This document shows, piece after piece, positions 5,937 to 9,466 of a DNA stretch of 9,466 nucleotides (position 1 is its first letter; every line of letters starts with the position of its first letter). This stretch comes from Deinococcus sp. (GTDB lineage: Bacteria; Deinococcota; Deinococci; Deinococcales; Deinococcaceae). The stretch spans positions 1 to 9,466 of the forward strand of contig JAQBPF010000062.1 of assembly GCA_028287665.1 (NCBI GenBank), read 5' to 3'. The translations under genes were made by a program, and so were the position numbers. The notes below the pieces were generated by a model. That model was not told the DNA's origin and did not search any database. It was given only the letters and a program-made list of their open reading frames with translations.

Positions 5937-6739
5937 GCTCTGTTCAGGATCGCTTGATCTGGAGTTGAGCTGCCCGCCAAAAACACCCCCGCCGATGGGC
6001 AAAGGCTTTGCAGTACGCACTCGCCGCACAGGGGACGCTGTGCCCGGCAGGTTTCGCGCCCATGCCGAATAGCCGACACATGAAAGCCGTAGCGGGAAGC
6101 CCAGTCGCGGGGCAGAACTTCATCGAACCAGTGTTCCACCTTCACGGCGTTCCAGCGGGCAGGAACCCACTCCAGCCGCGCCGCGATCCGGCCAATGAGG
6201 GTGTCTACAGGCATGGCAGGCCGCGCCATATCGAACAGAAGCACACAAGAGGCTGTTTTCATGCCCACCCCCGGCAACGATTCCAGCAGGGCGCGGGCTT
6301 CGGCGTCGTTCAGGTCATGGGTGTCCTGGAGACTCAGCGTGCCCCGTGTTTCTTCCAACGTGTACAGGACGTTGTAGATGTAATCGGCCTTGACCCGCGC
6401 CAGCCCGCCGCCCGCGCCCCGCAACACGCCCTCGATGCCGTCTGGGCCATCGGCCAATGCGGCTTCCCACTGCGGATAGCTGATTTTGAGGGCCGCAAAT
6501 TGCCGCCGCGCAATAATGCTGGTGTTTTGCTGCGACAAGATGGTGCCGATCAGCGCCTCCACAGGTTCAGGACTGCGGCGCGGGGCAGGCAGCGTGGGCA
6601 GATACCGTTCCCGCAGGCGGCTGGCGACTTCCAGCAGGTCGGCGGGCGGGGGCTGTTGCTCGGCAAGGGTGGGTTTGGGCAGGCCCGCCTTCAGTTTGGT
6701 CGGACGGACAGGCGGCAACACAGACGGAACGGGCGGCAC
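5918..6739 (-). CDS. nth: Endonuclease III-like DNA glycosylase (HhH-GPD, [4Fe-4S])
   Basis: Proteins of this family remove oxidised pyrimidines and cut the abasic site by beta-elimination in base-excision repair. The 273-residue product has LIGTILSQQNTS at 63-74, the helix-hairpin-helix LPGVGMKTA at 155-163 with the Schiff-base Lys161, and VDTLIGRI at 178-185 with the catalytic Asp179. Four cysteines, 231, 238, 241 and 247, sit in the C-x6-C-x2-C-x5-C pattern that binds the iron-sulfur cluster. Both catalytic residues are present, so it should be an active glycosylase/lyase. It has a Pro-rich N-terminal extension of about 30 residues and a C-terminal tail of about 25 beyond the cluster, so it is longer than E. 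coli Nth (211). D. radiodurans has three such paralogues, and I cannot say which this matches. The GTG at 6739 is preferred because TACCCT lies 5 bases upstream. The last codons overlap the tetR terminator. Confidence 0.92.
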   Translation of the reverse strand: MPPVPSVLPPVRPTKLKAGLPKPTLAEQQPPPADLLEVASRLRERYLPTLPAPRRSPEPVEALIGTILSQQNTSIIARRQFAALKISYPQWEAALADGPDGIEGVLRGAGGGLARVKADYIYNVLYTLEETRGTLSLQDTHDLNDAEARALLESLPGVGMKTASCVLLFDMARPAMPVDTLIGRIAARLEWVPARWNAVKVEHWFDEVLPRDWASRYGFHVSAIRHGRETCRAQRPLCGECVLQSLCPSAGVFLAGSSTPDQAILNRAKTPAE

Positions 6740-6744
6740 GGTTC

Positions 6745-6750
6745 AGGGTA
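6745..6750 (-). promoter_or_regulatory. -10 box of the endonuclease III-like gene
   Basis: TACCCT on the minus strand ends 5 bases before the GTG at 6739, giving a leaderless start. No clear -35 box. Confidence 0.5.
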
Positions 6751-6834
6751 GGAGTGTGTTCCCGTCCCAACTGTGCCGCCCGCTGCCTTCCCTGCTCTTT
6801 GCCCTCTTGGACGCTCACATCAGAAGGTCAATCT

Positions 6835-6853
6835 CTTTCTTAGATCCTTAGAC
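6835..6853 (-). repeat. Tandem GTCTAAGG-type octamer after the DedA gene
   Basis: On the minus strand, GTCTAAGG (6853-6846) is followed by ATCTAAG and AAAG, starting 21 bases after the DedA stop. It is the same kind of repeat, in the same orientation relative to the gene, as after lysA and the NarK-type gene. Confidence 0.6.
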
Positions 6854-6874
6854 CCCTTTCCCACTGCCTGAAGA

Positions 6875-7471
6875 TCAAGCCGCTTTGCCGCGCCGCGCCT
6901 GCAACACTTTGACGGCAATCGGAATGACAGACACCACCAGCACCACACCCACGATCAGCAGGATGTAGCGGTCCAGATTGGGAATCAGGCGGCCCAGGTA
7001 ATAGGCCAGCGCAGGCACGCCGACGCCCCACAGCACCGCGCCGATGACGTTGTATACGGTGAATACGGCAATCGGCATCCGGCTGACTCCGGCCAGCGTG
7101 GGCACGAAGGTTCGGACGATGGGCACAAAACGGGCCACCACGACGGCCAGCTTGCCGTATTGATTGAAGTACCCTTCGGCCTGCTGCACATATTCGGGCT
7201 TGAAGAACCTGGCCCGCTCGTTTCGGAAGACGGCAGGCCCGAATCTCTGACCGATGTAATAGCCAGCGGTATTGCCCAGAATGGCCCCGGCGACGACGGC
7301 GGCCATCACGCCGCCCAGGTGCAGATCGCCGCTGGCCGCCACCAGTCCAGCCGCGATCAGCAGGCTGTCTCCGGGCAGGAAAAAGCCCAGCAGCAGGCCC
7401 GTTTCGGCAAAGACGATGGCAAAAATCCCCAGGTAAGAGGCCGAGAGAATGGCGGCAGTAAAATCATGCAT
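6875..7471 (-). CDS. DedA family membrane protein
   Basis: The 198-residue integral membrane protein belongs to the DedA/TVP38 (SNARE-associated domain) family. Members are linked to lipid flipping, membrane potential and envelope stress; the exact role here is unknown. Hydrophobic segments lie near 8-30, 36-66, 106-130, 136-160 and 168-190. FAETGLLLGFFLPGDSLL supplies Glu23 and Asp35, and VVARFVPIVRTFVP supplies Arg114 and Arg120. The spacing (12, 79 and 6 residues) equals that of the essential Glu39, Asp51, Arg130 and Arg136 of E. coli YqjA, so the active-site set is complete. GNTAGYYIGQRFG and AGVSRMP are further family motifs. The ATG at 7471 has TAGCCT 6 bases before it. The gene lies 69 bases after the lipoprotein gene on the same strand but has its own -10 box, so co-transcription is possible but not required. 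Confidence 0.93.
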   Translation of the reverse strand: MHDFTAAILSASYLGIFAIVFAETGLLLGFFLPGDSLLIAAGLVAASGDLHLGGVMAAVVAGAILGNTAGYYIGQRFGPAVFRNERARFFKPEYVQQAEGYFNQYGKLAVVVARFVPIVRTFVPTLAGVSRMPIAVFTVYNVIGAVLWGVGVPALAYYLGRLIPNLDRYILLIVGVVLVVSVIPIAVKVLQARRGKAA

Positions 7472-7477
7472 ACGTGC

Positions 7478-7483
7478 AGGCTA
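7478..7483 (-). promoter_or_regulatory. -10 box of the DedA gene
   Basis: TAGCCT on the minus strand ends 6 bases before the ATG at 7471, consistent with a leaderless transcript. Confidence 0.5.
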
Positions 7484-7540
7484 CCCCCTGAAGGGAGAAG
7501 GCACGTCATCCGGAAGGCAGACTGCGGCCCAGATGAAGCC

Positions 7541-8131
7541 TCAGCGGGCGCGGAGTTTGCTGCTGTTGCCTGCCGCGTCGATGGCCTGCACATCGGCGTA
7601 AATCCCGGTGGGTTCGGCATTGAACTGCACGCTAGTGCCGGGCTTGATTTTCAGGCGGTTGCCGACGTCGATCACCTGCACCACACGGGTATTGTCGGTG
7701 GCCACACCCGACACGCGCACCACATTGCCTGCCTTTTCCACCTGCGTGACCTTGATGACCGGGTTCACCGCATCCACGCTGATCGGCAGCACCAGCGTGC
7801 TCTCGTTGCCTGCCGCGTCGGTGGCCTTAATGGTGTACTTGCCTTTGCTGCCCTGCACCAGCGTCTTAAATTGAAAGTTGGCGATTTTGCGGCTGCCTAC
7901 GGGAATGGGAATGGCCTGGCCGTCTACGGTCAGCCGGGTCACGCCCACATCGTCCAGCGCGTAGCCCTGAACCGTAAAACTGCGTTCGCGGCTGACCCCG
8001 CCCCCATCGGGGCTGCTGATGACGATACGGGGCTTGAAGGTATCCACCGTGCGGGCGCAACTGCCCAGTGACATGCCCAGCGCCACCGGGAGGGCAGCAG
8101 CAATCAGCAGGCGGGCGGCAAGGGAACGCAT
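7541..8131 (-). CDS. Putative lipoprotein with two Ig-like modules
   Basis: I do not recognise a named family for this 196-residue protein. Residues 1-24 are a lipoprotein signal peptide: Arg2 and Arg7, a hydrophobic stretch, then the lipobox L22-G23-S24-C25. The mature protein should be lipid-anchored outside the membrane. The rest is beta-rich and made of two similar modules, about 32-116 and 122-194. Each ends in the A-x-DAAGN-x-S signature of bacterial Ig-like folds (DAAGN at 105-109 and 185-189, exactly 80 residues apart). A 16-base DNA repeat 240 bases apart marks this duplication. The second module has SGVATDNTRVVQV, the usual change-in-direction motif of such repeats. A binding or structural role is likely; no catalytic motif is seen. 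The frame continues upstream to 8302, but TATACT lies 7 bases before this ATG and the signal peptide begins here, so the shorter form is preferred. Confidence 0.85.
   Translation of the reverse strand: MRSLAARLLIAAALPVALGMSLGSCARTVDTFKPRIVISSPDGGGVSRERSFTVQGYALDDVGVTRLTVDGQAIPIPVGSRKIANFQFKTLVQGSKGKYTIKATDAAGNESTLVLPISVDAVNPVIKVTQVEKAGNVVRVSGVATDNTRVVQVIDVGNRLKIKPGTSVQFNAEPTGIYADVQAIDAAGNSSKLRAR
7565..7820. repeat. 16-base direct repeat marking a duplicated Ig-like module
   Basis: GTTGCCTGCCGCGTCG occurs at 7565-7580 and again at 7805-7820, exactly 240 bases (80 codons) apart and in the same frame of the lipoprotein gene. It encodes the repeated DAAGN strand of the two modules. Confidence 0.8.
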
Positions 8132-8138
8132 GAACGCG

Positions 8139-8144
8139 AGTATA
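8139..8144 (-). promoter_or_regulatory. -10 box of the lipoprotein gene
   Basis: TATACT on the minus strand ends 7 bases before the ATG at 8131, the best leaderless arrangement in the window. The sequence upstream is very GC-rich, with no -35 box. Confidence 0.65.
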
Positions 8145-8251
8145 ACGGGGCGGGGGCGGCGGTTGGTTTGGACGGACGGTGGATGTGATCTGAAGGCCAG
8201 GGCACACTGCCCAAAGCCTGACCAAGTTGCCAACAGGAAAAAGGCCCAAGC

Positions 8252-8269
8252 AAAGGCGTCTCCGCCTTT
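8252..8269 (-). terminator. Hairpin terminator after the NarK-type gene
   Basis: On the minus strand AAAGGCG, loop GAGA (a GNRA-type tetraloop), then CGCCTTT form a 7-bp stem. A run of five T follows at 8237-8241 after GCTTGGGCC. The hairpin directly abuts the octamer repeat at 8265-8292. It lies about 60 bases after the transporter stop and separates that gene from the lipoprotein promoter. The gap before the T run makes it less than ideal. Confidence 0.6.
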
Positions 8270-8292
8270 CCTTAGACCCTTGACCCTTAGAC
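8265..8292 (-). repeat. Tandem GTCTAAGG-type octamer after the NarK-type gene
   Basis: On the minus strand GTCTAAGG, GTCAAGG, GTCTAAGG and AAAGG follow in tandem, starting 35 bases after the transporter stop. The last bases form the first arm of the terminator hairpin. This copy has three units where the other two have two. Confidence 0.65.
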
Positions 8293-8327
8293 TAGCACCC
8301 ACACACTCAAACTACACTGCCCGCTCC

Positions 8328-9466
8328 TCAAGCAAAGTTGGGCCGACGCCCCAGCGCCCGCAGCCGCATCATGCTCGCCACGAAGACGGCGGCGCTGAGC
8401 AGCGTGACGAACATCAGGGTAATAAACGCAGCCTGGGGGCCAAGGCTGGGCTTCAGGAAGGCGAAGGCGAGGGGCAGGATGAATCCGCCGAGGCCGCCCA
8501 GCAGGCCCACCAAACCGCCCACCACACCCATGTCGCCGGGATACCACTGGGCCACCAGCGTATAGGTGCTGGCCTTGCCCACGCCCATGCCCACGCCCAC
8601 GATGGTGGTCAGAAGCATAAACGTCGTCAGGGGCAGTTCCCGCATCAGGGGCAGCAGGCCCAGCACCATCACGGCAAAGCTGGCGATGGTAATTCCGCGT
8701 GGGCCGAAGCGGTCACTGAGGTAGCCGCCGAGGGGCCGCAGCAGGCTGGCCGGAAAGATGAACAGCGCGGTCAGCAGGCCCGCCTGTGCCAAGGGCAGAC
8801 CGTAGTGGTCTACGTAGTATTTGGGCAAAAACAGGCTGAGGGCCACGTATGCGCCGAAAAACACCACGTAATACAGGCCAAAGCGCCAGACCTGTGCACT
8901 GCCGAGGGGCCGCATCCAGTCAGCCAGCGTGCGAACCGGGCGCACCGCAGCGTCGGCGGGCGTAAAGCGGGCGGTGAGGGCAGCGATCAGCACCAGCAAC
9001 AGGGCGAACACGAACGGGACGAAGTGCCAGCCGCCCGGAATCAGCAGGCCTGCCGGAACCAGCGTGATCAGCAGCGGTGCAAGCAGCTTGGTGATGCTGG
9101 CCCCCGCGTTACCTGCGCCGAATGTTCCGAGGGCCAGCCCCCGCCGAGATACAGCCACCCACTGGGCAATCCACGCGTTACCCACCGCAAAACTGACCCC
9201 CGCGAGACCCACGCCCAGCGCCAGAGCCAGCAGCGTGTTGTAGCTGTTGGCAAAGGCCAGTGCGAGGGCAAAAGCCGCCGTGATCAGCGTGACGCCCAGA
9301 AAGACCTTCTTCCCACCGATTCGGTCGGCCATGAGGCCAGCGGGCAAGCGCAGCAGCGAACCGGTCAGCACGGGAATAGCGGTCAGCAGCGTGAACTGCG
9401 TGTCACTGAGGCCGAGGGTTTTGCGAATCGGCAGGCCCACGATGGCAAACATGACCCACACGGCAA
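8328..9466 (-). CDS. NarK-type nitrate/nitrite transporter (MFS), N-terminus outside the window
   Basis: This is an inner-membrane major facilitator with about 11-12 hydrophobic segments visible. The frame runs off the right edge; the first visible residues (AVWVMFAIVGLPI) match the first helix of NarK-family proteins, so only a short N-terminus is missing and the GTG at 9461 is not the start. Counting from that GTG, Arg38 (LLRLPAG) and Arg242 (LLRPLGG) sit at equivalent points of the two halves, each followed by an MFS motif (MADRIGGKK, LSDRFGP). They correspond to the two nitrate-binding arginines of E. coli NarK. The Gly-rich nitrate signatures are GTFGAGNAG at 112-120 and GGLVGLLGGLGGFILP at 315-330. 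The likely substrates are nitrate and nitrite, by exchange or proton symport. No nitrate reductase genes are in view, so uptake versus nitrite export cannot be decided. Confidence 0.9.
   Translation of the reverse strand, partial: AVWVMFAIVGLPIRKTLGLSDTQFTLLTAIPVLTGSLLRLPAGLMADRIGGKKVFLGVTLITAAFALALAFANSYNTLLALALGVGLAGVSFAVGNAWIAQWVAVSRRGLALGTFGAGNAGASITKLLAPLLITLVPAGLLIPGGWHFVPFVFALLLVLIAALTARFTPADAAVRPVRTLADWMRPLGSAQVWRFGLYYVVFFGAYVALSLFLPKYYVDHYGLPLAQAGLLTALFIFPASLLRPLGGYLSDRFGPRGITIASFAVMVLGLLPLMRELPLTTFMLLTTIVGVGMGVGKASTYTLVAQWYPGDMGVVGGLVGLLGGLGGFILPLAFAFLKPSLGPQAAFITLMFVTLLSAAVFVASMMRLRALGRRPNFA

Noticed and set aside
7160..8071. 303-codon plus-strand frame across the DedA and lipoprotein genes
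   Set aside because: It crosses two real genes and their promoter on the other strand. The protein is His-rich with no family features.
1..9466. CRISPR array, tRNA, rRNA, transposase or defence system
   Set aside because: No regularly spaced repeats, cloverleaf, ribosomal RNA sequence, transposase motif or recognised defence domain was seen.

Overview
The window is a GC-rich stretch of ordinary chromosomal genes from what is most likely a Deinococcus species. That assignment is an inference from three things. Most genes start straight after a TANNNT -10 box with no ribosome binding site, which is the leaderless pattern common in Deinococcus. The gene content also fits: a helical-repeat HD-GYP protein, an endonuclease III paralogue, and a LysA-type decarboxylase. 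So does the general flavour of the proteins. No mobile element with a transposase, no CRISPR array and no RNA gene was found.

Layout: 1-162 holds no confident gene. mnmA (tRNA 2-thiouridylase) lies on the minus strand at 163-1365. Upstream of it, also on the minus strand, is a long HD-GYP signalling gene (1483-3306) cut into two open frames by one in-frame TAA at 1963-1965. A 460-base divergent intergenic region (3307-3766) follows. It holds a palindrome, a 92-base element with 13-base inverted ends and the lysA promoter. lysA (3767-4930, plus) is followed by a 371-base gap and a tetR-family regulator (5302-5892, plus). tetR converges on a minus-strand endonuclease III-like gene (5918-6739), and a terminator hairpin sits across the junction. 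The rest is on the minus strand: a DedA-family membrane protein (6875-7471), a small lipoprotein with two Ig-like modules (7541-8131), and a NarK-type nitrate/nitrite transporter (8328-9466) whose N-terminus lies outside the window.

The genes do not form one pathway. Nearly every one has its own promoter box at its start codon, so they look like separate transcription units covering tRNA modification, c-di-GMP signalling, amino-acid metabolism, base-excision repair, membrane maintenance and nitrogen transport. I see no evidence of a new multi-gene system. The best leads are the in-frame stop between sensor and HD-GYP domain, a tandem GTCTAAGG-type octamer placed 20-40 bases after three stop codons in the sense orientation of each gene, the inverted-repeat element before lysA, and the consistent leaderless starts, which correct several gene starts.
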